DNA of 62,694 nucleotides from Gammaproteobacteria bacterium (GCA_029882995.1 JAOUJV010000005.1:1-62694), one strand, 5' to 3'; shown: positions 34,054-43,636, numbered from the stretch's first letter. The notes: generated from the sequence alone by a model not told the origin. Numbers and translations are program-made.

Positions 34054-34968
34054 CTATTCTCCTCCTGCTATCCCCAGCAAAACATCTTCAATCGCGCCGG
34101 GCGCACACATGATATTAAAGAAGGTGTGGCTACCCTGCATCATATTCAGATCAGGGAAGCTTTGTGCAATACGGAATTTGGGATGCAGTGCCAACACGTC
34201 ACCTTTGCTGATCAGTATTTCATAAGGCAGGTGGGGCGTGCCGCGCAGATACTCACCATCAATACGATCCATGATGTACTTGTCATTACTACATCCAGCT
34301 GTCATAGCAACACCAAATACAACTTCATCCTTATCAGGAATATCAACACGATATACTTTGGAAACACCCCCACGCCTTGACTCAAATCCTGCCTCAACTG
34401 CGTTTATTGCTTTCTCCTGACTGTCAAACTTGGCCAGTTTATATACGTCATCAAAATAAGGCATTACATCCTTGTACTGGTATTTACGCAATTTACTGGA
34501 AGTAAAACCATACTTGGAGCCATATTCAGTACCCTTACCACCCAATGCAGACACAAGCTGTTCGTAAACATCTCGTAAGTCGCTTTTCATGCGATAGATA
34601 TTGGCCATATAACGCGGATTGGTAGTGGAAACCTGTGTATTGTTTCCTGCCCTGGTAATTGCAATGCGTTGTACAGCACCAAAACCACCCATGTCAGAAT
34701 TAGCTGCATTGCTTTTCAGTGCGTCATTCGTAACTACAATAATATGAGCACCTTTATAGGGGGAATATTCACCTACTACTTCAAAACCACTTGCTTGAAG
34801 CGCGTCACGGATACTGCTCACAGCCGCACTATAATCAACACCCGCCTTGTTCATTGTATTTATATAAGGTCTGAATACTTCTTCTTCTGCCAACACAACA
34901 CTGGAAACAGATATGGCCAATACAGAAGCAGCCAGAAAACCAATTGTTCTTTTGTTGATAAATATCAT
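34054..34968 (-). CDS. Secreted protein of unknown function, 304 residues
   Basis: A signal peptide (TIGFLAASVLAISVSSVVLAEE) is followed by a mixed alpha/beta chain without heme motifs. Recurrent two-half organisation is suggested by DYSAAVSSIRDALQASGFEV near the start and FDSQEKAINAVEAGF later. The C-terminal part (PHLPYEILISKGDVLALHPKFRIAQSFP) is reminiscent of small redox-associated periplasmic proteins, but I do not recognise the family. It is a monocistronic gene with its own terminator and shares the divergent region, and an FNR-like site, with ccmC. Confidence 0.75.
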   Translation of the reverse strand: MIFINKRTIGFLAASVLAISVSSVVLAEEEVFRPYINTMNKAGVDYSAAVSSIRDALQASGFEVVGEYSPYKGAHIIVVTNDALKSNAANSDMGGFGAVQRIAITRAGNNTQVSTTNPRYMANIYRMKSDLRDVYEQLVSALGGKGTEYGSKYGFTSSKLRKYQYKDVMPYFDDVYKLAKFDSQEKAINAVEAGFESRRGGVSKVYRVDIPDKDEVVFGVAMTAGCSNDKYIMDRIDGEYLRGTPHLPYEILISKGDVLALHPKFRIAQSFPDLNMMQGSHTFFNIMCAPGAIEDVLLGIAGGE

Positions 34969-35047
34969 GCTATTTCTCTGGAGACTAATCGCTCGGCTCA
35001 GTATATCAGCATGGGGTACTAACGCTAGTAAATGGAGGGGGTCAATT

Positions 35048-35061
35048 TTGAGCTAGATCAA
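35048..35061. promoter_or_regulatory. FNR/ANR-type site in the divergent region before ccmC
   Basis: TTGAGCTAGATCAA matches the FNR consensus at nine of ten positions. It lies 80 bases from the start of the 304-residue minus-strand gene and about 142 bases from ccmC. On the minus strand TATACT (35000-35005) is a good -10 element, placing the site near -60, a class I activating distance. It may serve either gene. Confidence 0.55.
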
Positions 35062-35202
35062 GAATTCCTGATTATTTTTATACAGAATGTGCGTTATTTT
35101 GGGCTATTTTCCATATTTACCTTGAGAAGCAAAATCTTAGGGCAATCTCTTGATAATTTCCGGTATAATGACAAGTTCCTGATAACATAACTACTTTTGA
35201 GT

Positions 35203-35937
35203 ATGTGGCAATTTTTTCACAAGCTGGCATCACCCAAATTTTTCTATGATTTCTCTAGCCGTTTAATCTTCTGGCTTGCCATCGTGACAATCATACTGAT
35301 GGCTAGCGGCTTGTACATGGGACTGGTTGAAGCGCCACCGGATTATCAACAGAAAGACAGCTATCGCATCATGTTTATTCATGTGCCGGCAGCATGGATG
35401 TCCATGTTTGTTTATATGGTGATGGCGATCACCGGTGCGATTAATCTGATCTGGCGCATCAAGCTGGCGGATATTATTTCCATGAGTTGTGCACCACTCG
35501 GTGCTTCGTTTACGTTTCTTGCACTGGTAACCGGCTCTATCTGGGGCAAACCGATGTGGGGAACATGGTGGGTATGGGATGCGCGCCTGACATCGGAATT
35601 GATTTTATTGTTTTTGTATCTCGGTTACATGGCATTGCGTGCTTCCATTGAAGACAAGACCAATGCATCACGTGCTGCGGCGGTACTCGCGCTGGTCGGT
35701 GTCGTGAATATTCCGATCATCCATTATTCGGTTGAATGGTGGAACACACTGCATCAGGGCCCGACGGTGACCAAGTTTGATAAACCTTCCATTCACACTT
35801 CCATGTTGATCCCGTTATTGCTGATGGCATTTGCGTTTAAAACCTATTTCGTGAGTGTGCTGTTGGTGCGTACTCGTACTGAATTGCTGGTCAGGGAGTT
35901 TCGCAGTAGCTGGGCCAGAAAGGAATTATCCAAATGA
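35203..35937 (+). CDS. ccmC: Heme exporter protein CcmC
   Basis: CcmC binds heme at the periplasmic face and loads it on CcmE. The protein has 244 residues from ATG 35203; the track start is a TTG two codons earlier. Six hydrophobic helices are visible. The tryptophan-rich WGKPMWGTWWVWDARLTSE motif (WWD domain) is present, with flanking histidines (FIHVPAAW, IHYSVEWW) as heme ligands. It restarts the ccm operon after the inserted cytochrome cluster and has its own upstream region; TATAAT at 35164-35169 may be a -10 element. Confidence 0.96.
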   Translation: MWQFFHKLASPKFFYDFSSRLIFWLAIVTIILMASGLYMGLVEAPPDYQQKDSYRIMFIHVPAAWMSMFVYMVMAITGAINLIWRIKLADIISMSCAPLGASFTFLALVTGSIWGKPMWGTWWVWDARLTSELILLFLYLGYMALRASIEDKTNASRAAAVLALVGVVNIPIIHYSVEWWNTLHQGPTVTKFDKPSIHTSMLIPLLLMAFAFKTYFVSVLLVRTRTELLVREFRSSWARKELSK

Positions 35938-36101
35938 CCTTTGCAGAATTTATTGATATGGGTGGTTACGGCTCCTATGTGTGGAGCTCTTACGGTATTG
36001 CGCTGGTTGTACTTGTGGCCAATGTCGTTATCCCGCTGCTTAGCGCACGAAAACAGAAACGGGAATTGCTCGGCAAGTTGAAACGCATGGAGAATTCATG
36101 A
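35934..36101 (+). CDS. ccmD: Heme exporter protein CcmD (too short for the ORF track)
   Basis: This 55-residue frame (MTFAEFIDMGGYGSYVWSSY...) overlaps ccmC and ccmE by ATGA at both ends. It has one transmembrane helix (IALVVLVANVVIPLLSA) and a basic cytoplasmic tail, with the family's FxxMGGYGxYVW N-terminus. CcmD helps release holo-CcmE from CcmABC. Confidence 0.95.
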   Translation: MTFAEFIDMGGYGSYVWSSYGIALVVLVANVVIPLLSARKQKRELLGKLKRMENS

Positions 36102-36553
36102 ATCCAAAAAGAAAGAAACGATTAATCTATGTTGTGCTGATCGTGGCTGGTGTTGGTGCGGCAGCGGCGTTGATGGTGACCGCATTCCAGCAAAACATGA
36201 TGTACTTTATTACACCCACTGAAATCGCGGCCGGTGCTGTTCAGCAAGGACGCAGTATTCGTCTGGGTGGTGTTGTATCGGAAGGCAGTTTGCGACGTGA
36301 AAACGACGGACTGACCGTTCATTTTAAAGTGACGGACAATGCCAACGAAGTACCAGTACGCTACAAGGGCATCTTGCCCGATCTATTCAGAGAGGGTCAG
36401 GGGATCATTGCCATTGGCAAGGTCACTGCGGATAATCTTTTTGTGGCTGATGAAGTGCTGGCCAAGCATGATGAAAACTACATGCCACCTGAAGTAATGG
36501 AAGCACTCGAAAAATCAGGTGCCAAATCCCCACATAAACCGGAAGCCAAATAA
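36098..36553 (+). CDS. ccmE: Cytochrome c-type biogenesis protein CcmE (heme chaperone)
   Basis: CcmE is the periplasmic heme chaperone of System I. The protein has 151 residues with an N-terminal anchor (LIYVVLIVAGVGAAAALMV) and an OB-fold domain. The heme-attaching histidine is in AKHDENYMPPEV near residue 130, with the adjacent Tyr. It is coupled to ccmD and lies three bases before ccmF. Confidence 0.97.
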   Translation: MNPKRKKRLIYVVLIVAGVGAAAALMVTAFQQNMMYFITPTEIAAGAVQQGRSIRLGGVVSEGSLRRENDGLTVHFKVTDNANEVPVRYKGILPDLFREGQGIIAIGKVTADNLFVADEVLAKHDENYMPPEVMEALEKSGAKSPHKPEAK

Positions 36554-36556
36554 AAC

Positions 36557-38518
36557 ATGATTCCTGAAATTGGTCATTATGCCTTAATCATGGCGCTGTG
36601 CCTTGCCATTGTGCAAAGCATTGTGCCGTTAGTTGGTGCGCAACGCGGCAATGCACAATGGATGGCGCTTACACGCCCTTCTGCTACCGGGCAATTTGTG
36701 TTTTTATCCATTGCCTTCTTTTGTCTGACTTATTCTTTTATACAAAATGATTTTTCTGTTCTGTATGTTGCGAAGAATTCCAACACCGCATTACCGATTG
36801 CCTATCGTATCTCCGCTGTCTGGGGTGCGCACGAAGGTTCGTTATTATTGTGGGCCTACTTGCTCGCTGGATGGACTATTGCCGTTGCCTTTTTCAGTCG
36901 CAGTTTGCCGCAAGTCATGGTGGCACGTGTGATCAGTATCATGGGTATGGTCAGTATCGGCTTTTTATTATTCATGATACTGACGTCCAATCCGTTTGAT
37001 CGTTTATTCCCGGCCGCACTGGAAGGCCGTGATCTGAATCCATTGTTACAGGATCCCGGACTGGTAATACATCCGCCCATGTTGTACATGGGTTATGTTG
37101 GTTTTTCTGTCGCGTTTGCGTTTTCTATCGCCGCATTAATCGGTGGCAACCTTGATGCAACATGGGCACGCTGGTCACGTCCGTGGACAACGGTAGCGTG
37201 GTCATTTTTAACACTGGGTATTGCACTCGGCAGCTGGTGGGCCTATTACGAACTCGGTTGGGGTGGCTGGTGGTTCTGGGATCCGGTGGAAAATGCCTCG
37301 TTCATGCCATGGCTGGTCGGTACTGCATTAATACATTCACAGGCCGTTACGGAAAAACGCAGTGCATTAAAGGCATGGACGGTATTGCTTGCCATTTTTG
37401 CGTTCTCATTAAGTTTACTGGGTACCTTCCTTGTGCGTTCCGGTGTACTGGTATCGGTACATGCGTTTGCAACCGATCCGGCACGCGGTACTTTTATCCT
37501 TGCCTTCCTTGTCGTGGTGGTGGGCAGTTCACTGGCGCTGTATGCATGGCGCGGTCCCAAGGTAGTGGGCGGTGGTCAGTTCGGCAGTTTTTCACGTGAG
37601 ACATTGTTGCTGGTCAATAACCTGTTGCTGGTGGTGACCGCCATCACGGTATTACTCGGCACACTGTATCCGTTAATTATGGACGCACTTGGTTTCGGCA
37701 AGATTTCTGTTGGCCCACCCTATTTCAACATGGTGTTTGTGCCGTTGATGCTGCCATTGTGTTTCCTTCTAGGCATTGGACCATTAACACGCTGGAAGCA
37801 GGATCAGCCGGAACGCGTTGTTAAACTGATGTGGCGTTTTTTGATTGCGGCATTCATTATTGCTGTCGCCTTCCTGTTCCTGTATGTCGCGGAAATCAAA
37901 CCCATGGTATTACTGGCTGTGTTTGTTGCGGCATGGGTGATGATCACGACCGGTTTTGCCTGGTACAAACAACGCAATGCCGGTCAGCGTAAATCAGTAA
38001 CGCCGGCGTTTCTCGGTATGGTGATGGCACATATCGGTATTGGCATGTTCATTATTGGTGTCACGCTGGTGGAAACCTACCATATTGAAAAAGACGTGAA
38101 GCTGGAAATGAATGAAAGCATCATGATGGGTGAGTATGAATTTAAATTCCTCGGTACCTCGCATGTTGACGGTCCCAATTACTCGGCTGAGCGCGGCAAT
38201 GTGCAGGTATTACTGGATAATAATGTTATTGCCACGCTTTATCCCGAAAAGCGTATTTATCATGCACAACGTAGCCCCATGACTGAAGCCGGTATTGATC
38301 CGGGTTTGTTCCGTGATCTGTTTGTTGCACTGGGTGAACCGCTCGACAACGGCGCATGGTCATTACGTGTTTATTACAAACCGTTTATCCGCTGGATCTG
38401 GCTGGGCTGTCTGGTAATGGCCATTGGCGGCTTCATTGCTGTTTCGGATCGTCGCTATCGTATTCGTGTGCAAAATAAAATCAGTGACAAGTTGGCTGCG
38501 CAGGGAGCAACTGCATGA
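36557..38518 (+). CDS. ccmF: Cytochrome c-type biogenesis protein CcmF (heme lyase)
   Basis: CcmF is a membrane protein that attaches heme to the CXXCH of apocytochromes together with CcmH and CcmG. The protein has 653 residues with about 14-15 hydrophobic helices. The WWD-type motif GWGGWWFWDPVENASFMPWL and conserved histidines (WGAHEGSLLLW, GLVIHPPMLYMGYVG) are present. It overlaps ccmG by ATGA. One CcmF must presumably also handle the two CX3CH sites in the neighbouring cytochromes, as no second lyase is seen. Confidence 0.97.
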   Translation: MIPEIGHYALIMALCLAIVQSIVPLVGAQRGNAQWMALTRPSATGQFVFLSIAFFCLTYSFIQNDFSVLYVAKNSNTALPIAYRISAVWGAHEGSLLLWAYLLAGWTIAVAFFSRSLPQVMVARVISIMGMVSIGFLLFMILTSNPFDRLFPAALEGRDLNPLLQDPGLVIHPPMLYMGYVGFSVAFAFSIAALIGGNLDATWARWSRPWTTVAWSFLTLGIALGSWWAYYELGWGGWWFWDPVENASFMPWLVGTALIHSQAVTEKRSALKAWTVLLAIFAFSLSLLGTFLVRSGVLVSVHAFATDPARGTFILAFLVVVVGSSLALYAWRGPKVVGGGQFGSFSRETLLLVNNLLLVVTAITVLLGTLYPLIMDALGFGKISVGPPYFNMVFVPLMLPLCFLLGIGPLTRWKQDQPERVVKLMWRFLIAAFIIAVAFLFLYVAEIKPMVLLAVFVAAWVMITTGFAWYKQRNAGQRKSVTPAFLGMVMAHIGIGMFIIGVTLVETYHIEKDVKLEMNESIMMGEYEFKFLGTSHVDGPNYSAERGNVQVLLDNNVIATLYPEKRIYHAQRSPMTEAGIDPGLFRDLFVALGEPLDNGAWSLRVYYKPFIRWIWLGCLVMAIGGFIAVSDRRYRIRVQNKISDKLAAQGATA

Positions 38519-39048
38519 ACCGTTATTTGTGGCCGCTTGGTATTTTTATCGCACTCGTGATTTTACTGGGTGTTGGTCTGACACTAAATCCGCGTGAAGT
38601 CCCTTCCCCGTTTATTGGCAAGCCGGCACCGGCCTTTGTTCTGCCAACGGTGCATGATACAAATAAACAATTTTCGCATGAAGAATTCAAAGGAAAGGTT
38701 TCACTGTTTAATGTCTGGGCATCATGGTGTGTCGCCTGTCGTGAAGAACATCCGTTGCTGGTTGAGTTATCAAAAACCAGTGACATTCCGATTTATGGTC
38801 TTAACTACAAGGACAAGATCGCTGATGCCAAACGCTGGCTCAAAACGCTGGGCAATCCGTATATCGACAGTGCTTCTGATATTGAAGGCAAGGCCGGTTT
38901 TAACTGGGGTGTATACGGTGTGCCGGAAACCTTTTTGATCGATAAGAAGGGCATTATTCGTTATAAAAAAATTGGGCCGATCACAACACAGGATTTAAAG
39001 GAAAAAATTCTGCCGCTGGTTAAACAACTGCGTGGAGAAGCCGGATGA
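38515..39048 (+). CDS. ccmG: Thiol:disulfide interchange protein CcmG (DsbE)
   Basis: This is a membrane-tethered periplasmic thioredoxin that keeps apocytochrome cysteines reduced for heme ligation. The protein has 177 residues: an N-terminal helix (YLWPLGIFIALVILLGVGL), then a thioredoxin fold with active site WCVAC and the family motif GVYGVPETFLIDKKG. It overlaps both neighbours. Confidence 0.96.
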   Translation: MNRYLWPLGIFIALVILLGVGLTLNPREVPSPFIGKPAPAFVLPTVHDTNKQFSHEEFKGKVSLFNVWASWCVACREEHPLLVELSKTSDIPIYGLNYKDKIADAKRWLKTLGNPYIDSASDIEGKAGFNWGVYGVPETFLIDKKGIIRYKKIGPITTQDLKEKILPLVKQLRGEAG

Positions 39049-39509
39049 AAAAGCTTCTGGTCCTGACCCTGTTTTTGTTTTCATCACTTGCCTTTGCCGC
39101 ACCGGTAGAAACACTGGACGACATGACACCTGAACAGGAAAAGCGTTATCGCCAGTTGATTGCGGAATTACGTTGTCTTGTTTGTATGAACCAGTCGCTG
39201 GCCGATTCCAATGCCGAGCTTGCAGTCGACATGCGTAACGAGGTGCACAAGAAAGTAGTTTCCGGTCAGGCCAATCAGGAAATCGTGGATTTTCTGGTGG
39301 AACGTTACGGTGACTTTGTGCGTTATCGTCCGCCCGTCAATGCCACCACTGTCCTGCTCTGGTTTGGCCCGCTTATTCTGCTTGTGATCGGTGCAATTGT
39401 GTTAATTAAGAACAACAAAAAGAAACGGGCAACCGCGTCACTCAGTGAAGAGCAGCATGAAAAGGCAAAACGCCTGCTTGATACCATTAGCGAGGAAAAC
39501 AACTCATGA
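39045..39509 (+). CDS. ccmH: Cytochrome c-type biogenesis protein CcmH
   Basis: CcmH is a small membrane-anchored periplasmic thiol reductase of the heme ligation complex. The protein has 154 residues with a signal peptide (VLTLFLFSSLAFAA) and the active-site motif LRCLVCMNQSLADS. The usual Gln after the second Cys is Met here. The DFLVERYGDFVRYRPP stretch and one C-terminal transmembrane helix (VLLWFGPLILLVIGAIVLI) complete the family pattern. Confidence 0.96.
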   Translation: MKKLLVLTLFLFSSLAFAAPVETLDDMTPEQEKRYRQLIAELRCLVCMNQSLADSNAELAVDMRNEVHKKVVSGQANQEIVDFLVERYGDFVRYRPPVNATTVLLWFGPLILLVIGAIVLIKNNKKKRATASLSEEQHEKAKRLLDTISEENNS

Positions 39510-40735
39510 TGTTCTGGATCATCGTTGCCCTGCTCACCCTGTTGGCACTGACCTTTGTTATCCTGCCGTTATTACGCAAGCCGGCTGATAACACGACTGA
39601 ATCAAATGCACTGAATATTACCATTCATAAAAAACGCCTGGCTGAACTGGAAACGGATTTCAAGAATGGCAACATAGATGAAGAACGCTATAACACCGCA
39701 CGTGAAGAAATTGAACGTGACCTGCTGAACGATATCGAGAATCAGAACAACACGACATCGACAGACAGTGTTACACCGAAACTACTCGCTATTATCAGTG
39801 GTGTTGCTGTGCCCATAGTGGCATTGGTAATGTATTTTGCATTGGGCAGCTGGCACAACATGAATGACATGCAGCGTGCCGGTATTGTGCAAACACCGGA
39901 AGAAAAGAAAAACATGCCTTCCGTAGACGAGATGGTGCAGGCACTTGAGGCACGTCTTGAACAGGATCCCAATAACGCCGAAGGCTGGCAATTACTTGGC
40001 CGCAGTTATCTGCATCTTAAAAAGTTTGCCGAAGGCAGGCAGGCTTTTGAAAAGGCAATGCAACTGACTAACCCCCCAACCGCCACACTACTGACTGATT
40101 ACGCAGAAGCCATTGCGCTGGGCAATCAATTAAAACTTAGCGGTGAACCCTCTGATCTATTGGCGCGTGCACTGAAGATTAATCCTCGTTATGAAAAGGC
40201 GATCTGGTTGTCCGGGTTTGCCCGTTATCAGGAAGAACATTATTCTGCTGCAATCAAGCATTGGAAATACCTGCAAACACTCTTGCCATCTGACAGTCCT
40301 GACCATGAAACACTGATCGCCTATATCGCACAGGCGGAAGAACGCGGCGGCATCAGCCCTTCAACAAAACCAAAACAGGACACGGCTAAAATTCAAATCA
40401 AGGTTAATGTGGATCTGGATGATGCATTGATTAGCAAGGTTTCATCTGATGATGTGGTCTTTGTTTATGCCTATGCTGCAAATGGTCCGCGCATGCCGCT
40501 GGCCATTGTGCGCAAAAGAGCTGATGAACTGCCGCTGACCGTAGTATTGGATGAAACCATGGCCATGACACCACAAATGAGCCTGGTGAATTTCCCTGAA
40601 GTTATTATTAATGCCCGTATCTCAAAATCAGGACTGGCGACACCGCAGTCTGGAGACCTGATGGGCCAGTCCGCTACTCTCAAAACGGATAGCAACCCGA
40701 CCGTGGATATCGTGATTAATCAGGTGAAAGAGTAA
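39506..40735 (+). CDS. ccmI: Cytochrome c-type biogenesis protein CcmI
   Basis: CcmI is an apocytochrome c chaperone that presents substrates to CcmFH. The protein has 409 residues: two N-terminal transmembrane helices (about 2-20 and 92-112), a cytoplasmic loop between them, TPR units (DPNNAEGWQLLGRSYLHLKK ... ) and a periplasmic C-terminal beta domain. It overlaps ccmH by ATGA and is followed by a bidirectional terminator. Confidence 0.94.
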   Translation: MMFWIIVALLTLLALTFVILPLLRKPADNTTESNALNITIHKKRLAELETDFKNGNIDEERYNTAREEIERDLLNDIENQNNTTSTDSVTPKLLAIISGVAVPIVALVMYFALGSWHNMNDMQRAGIVQTPEEKKNMPSVDEMVQALEARLEQDPNNAEGWQLLGRSYLHLKKFAEGRQAFEKAMQLTNPPTATLLTDYAEAIALGNQLKLSGEPSDLLARALKINPRYEKAIWLSGFARYQEEHYSAAIKHWKYLQTLLPSDSPDHETLIAYIAQAEERGGISPSTKPKQDTAKIQIKVNVDLDDALISKVSSDDVVFVYAYAANGPRMPLAIVRKRADELPLTVVLDETMAMTPQMSLVNFPEVIINARISKSGLATPQSGDLMGQSATLKTDSNPTVDIVINQVKE

Positions 40736-40763
40736 AATCTTTTTTTTACTAGGCTTTTGTAAT

Positions 40764-40789
40764 AAAAAACCCGCTAAAGCGGGTTTTTT
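40764..40789. terminator. Bidirectional terminator between ccmI and glmM
   Basis: AAAAAACCCGCT-AA-AGCGGGTTTTTT is a perfect hairpin with A and T tracts on both sides, located between convergent ccmI and glmM. It can stop both transcripts. Confidence 0.9.
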
Positions 40790-40819
40790 ATTAATGTCTC
40801 TTTATATATCTCTTTTTAC

Positions 40820-42166
40820 TTAAGCCGCTGCTATCGCCTCATCTACAATCGACGCTAACTGGTTGGTGATTCTGACCACTTGATCATAATCCTCACCTTC
40901 AACCATCACCCTGACAACCGGTTCGGTACCGGAAGGACGTAATAATACGCGCCCCTTGTCTGCCAATTCTTTCTCTGCTTTTTTGACTGCATCCTGAATT
41001 ACTTTTGAAGCAAACACATCGGTCTTTTTGCTGATGCGAACATTAATCATATGTTGCGGATATTTGCTCATGGCAGATTTCAGTTCATGCAATGTCTTGC
41101 CGGATTTAACAAGCGCTGCCATGACCTGTAATGCTGAAACAATGCCATCACCTGTGGTGGTTCGATCCAGACAAATAATATGACCTGAGCCTTCACCACC
41201 CAGACACCAGCCGCCTTCCTTGAGCATTTCCATCACATAACGATCGCCGACATTGGCGCGACGCAGTTCGATACCGATTTTTTTCAGCGCATGCTCTGCA
41301 CCAAGATTGGTCATCAGTGTGCCAACCACCACATTGCAGCAGGCTCTTTCTTTTTCATTGCGTGATTCGGCAATGATATAAAGCAGTTCATCACCATCGA
41401 CTATCTCACCCTTATGATCCACCATGATGACGCGATCGCCATCACCATCAAACGCAATACCAAGATCGGCATTATGCTCAAGCACAACCTTTTGCATGAT
41501 TTCAGGTGAAGTAGAACCAACACCTTGATTAATATTCAGCCCATCCGGATCTGTACCCAGCTCAATGACCTTGGCACCCATTTCGGTAAACACATCCGGT
41601 GCAACGTGGTATGTCGCGCCATTTGCACAGTCCATCACGATGGTCATGCCTTTGAAATTCATGCTGGATGGAATGGTGCTTTTACAGAATTCAATATAAC
41701 GACCACGCGCATCCGCTACGCGCACCGCCTTGCCCAAATGTGCAGAATCAACGGTCTTCATTGGTTTATCCAGTTCAGCCTCAATCGCCAATTCTATTTC
41801 ATCAGGTAATTTTGTCCCTTCAGCTGAAAAGAACTTGATACCGTTATCATAAAATGGGTTATGTGATGCGCTGATCACAATACCGGCTTGTGCATGAAAT
41901 GTACGTGTCAGATAAGCGATTGCCGGTGTCGGCATTGGACCTAATAAATGGATATCAACACCAGCGGCGGACAAACCGGCTTCCAGTGCGGATTCAAACA
42001 TATAACCAGAGATGCGGGTGTCCTTGCCAATAAGCACCTTGCCGTCTCCTTCCTTGGCTAGTACCTGCCCAACAGCCCAGCCCAGCTTGAGCATAAACTC
42101 CGGTGTGATTGGTTCTTCACCTACCTTGCCTCGGATACCATCCGTTCCGAAAAACTTCTTTTGCAT
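40820..42166 (-). CDS. glmM: Phosphoglucosamine mutase
   Basis: GlmM converts glucosamine-6-phosphate to glucosamine-1-phosphate for UDP-GlcNAc synthesis. The protein has 448 residues. The phosphoserine loop is [12 protein letters not shown], the metal site is DGDGDR and the phosphate-binding loop near the end is [13 protein letters not shown]. It lies downstream of folP as in the usual ftsH-folP-glmM block. In relatives tpiA follows; here the ccm region does. Confidence 0.97.
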   Translation of the reverse strand: MQKKFFGTDGIRGKVGEEPITPEFMLKLGWAVGQVLAKEGDGKVLIGKDTRISGYMFESALEAGLSAAGVDIHLLGPMPTPAIAYLTRTFHAQAGIVISASHNPFYDNGIKFFSAEGTKLPDEIELAIEAELDKPMKTVDSAHLGKAVRVADARGRYIEFCKSTIPSSMNFKGMTIVMDCANGATYHVAPDVFTEMGAKVIELGTDPDGLNINQGVGSTSPEIMQKVVLEHNADLGIAFDGDGDRVIMVDHKGEIVDGDELLYIIAESRNEKERACCNVVVGTLMTNLGAEHALKKIGIELRRANVGDRYVMEMLKEGGWCLGGEGSGHIICLDRTTTGDGIVSALQVMAALVKSGKTLHELKSAMSKYPQHMINVRISKKTDVFASKVIQDAVKKAEKELADKGRVLLRPSGTEPVVRVMVEGEDYDQVVRITNQLASIVDEAIAAA

Positions 42167-42248
42167 CTGTTACTACCCTCTGAGTCCCAACTGGATTAAG
42201 TATATACAATGTGTGGCCATTACACACCTGTAATATCTTGAATAATGT

Positions 42249-43082
42249 TCAGATATCATCTGTAACACTTTGTATACTATAGCAAAGTTTTAGTGCTTCA
42301 ACGGTGGGTTTTATATCATGAGTCCGGATTATCCGTGCGCCTTTCATTACCGCCACTGTGGCTGCGGCCAGACCGGCGTGGAGACGTTCATCAACCCCCA
42401 GACCCAGTAATTGCCCAAACATGGATTTTCGAGAAACCCCCACGAGGACGGGAAACCCGGTATCGACCAGTGCTTCCATGTGTTTCAGTAACAACAGATT
42501 GTGCTGCAGGGTTTTGCCAAAACCAAAACCCGGATCAATCATGATTCTGTCTCTTGCTATACCTGCCTGTATACATGCCTCGGTCCGTTTGAGTAAAAAT
42601 GCCTTAATCTCGGTAATCACATTTTTATAGTGCGGCTCTTTTTGCATGGTTCTTGGCTCACCCTGCATATGCATCAAACAAACAGGGACAGCTGTTTCAG
42701 CCACGGCCTCAATTGCACCCTCCGCCCGTAATGCATAGACATCATTTACCATGCTGGCACCGGCTTTTATCGCTTCACGCATTACTTCCGGTTTACTGGT
42801 ATCAATTGAAATGGGTGTATTGAGTTCCTTGCTTAAGGATTCAATCACCGGTATGACGCGATCTATTTCCTGCTGCACGCTAACCGGCTCGGCACCGGGT
42901 CGTGTTGATTCACCACCAATATCAATAATCCCAGCTCCTTCTGCATTCATCTGACAGGCATGATCAACTGCCTTGTTCACAGCGTCAAACTTGCCACCAT
43001 CTGAGAATGAATCCGGGGTGACATTTAAAATTCCCATTACAACAGGCTGGCTGGTATCAATGGTGGTATATTTCTTGTTCAT
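42249..43082 (-). CDS. folP: Dihydropteroate synthase
   Basis: FolP condenses p-aminobenzoate with hydroxymethyl-dihydropterin pyrophosphate in folate synthesis. The protein has 277 residues with the signatures MGILNVTPDSFSDGG near the N-terminus and DIGGESTRPGA near residue 55; the pterin-site Lys/Arg region near GVSRKSMFGQLLG is present. It is separated from ftsH by a plus-strand hemerythrin gene. Confidence 0.97.
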   Translation of the reverse strand: MNKKYTTIDTSQPVVMGILNVTPDSFSDGGKFDAVNKAVDHACQMNAEGAGIIDIGGESTRPGAEPVSVQQEIDRVIPVIESLSKELNTPISIDTSKPEVMREAIKAGASMVNDVYALRAEGAIEAVAETAVPVCLMHMQGEPRTMQKEPHYKNVITEIKAFLLKRTEACIQAGIARDRIMIDPGFGFGKTLQHNLLLLKHMEALVDTGFPVLVGVSRKSMFGQLLGLGVDERLHAGLAAATVAVMKGARIIRTHDIKPTVEALKLCYSIQSVTDDI

Positions 43083-43237
43083 TAAATCAACCTTAGTTAA
43101 CTACTTGGTTATTACACATTATCCTTATCTTTATTCTGTTTAAAAATATTCCAGAGCATCCGATAGACACATTAAGTAGACATCATAATCCAGAATGATA
43201 TTATTAATATACACGGAGAAAAAAAAGGGGATTAGGG

Positions 43238-43636
43238 ATGGAATGGAGTGACGATTTTAGTGTTTCCATCAGCGAAATAGATGATCAGCACAAAATCATT
43301 ATCGGCCTGATTAACGAGGTTGATGAAGCAGCACACGCATCCGAAGAACATGAAAAGCTGGCGCATGTTCTGAGTGAGCTGATTGATTACACTAAAGCCC
43401 ATTTTGCTGTTGAAGAAAGTTTGATGCGTATCTTTAAATATCCGGGATACGACGAACACAAACAAAAACATGAAAAGCTGATTGAGCGAGTCATTCATTT
43501 TCAGGATCAATTTAACCGGGGTAATACGCTGGTCGCAAAGGAGCTACATTATTTTCTACAGGACTGGTTGATTAAACATATTCAGGGCACTGATAGGGAA
43601 TACACCCCGTTTATGAATGAACATGGCATTAAATAA
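43238..43636 (+). CDS. Bacteriohemerythrin
   Basis: A 132-residue four-helix protein with a non-heme di-iron site that binds oxygen. The ligand pattern is intact: N-terminal His in DDQHKIIIGLIN, HFAVEE, HKQKHEKL and the C-terminal HIQGTDREY. Likely roles are oxygen sensing, storage or delivery in a microaerobic cell. It is a solitary gene on the opposite strand from its neighbours, between folP and ftsH, which are normally adjacent, so it was probably inserted. GGAG-containing purine-rich sequence precedes the start. Confidence 0.93.
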   Translation: MEWSDDFSVSISEIDDQHKIIIGLINEVDEAAHASEEHEKLAHVLSELIDYTKAHFAVEESLMRIFKYPGYDEHKQKHEKLIERVIHFQDQFNRGNTLVAKELHYFLQDWLIKHIQGTDREYTPFMNEHGIK

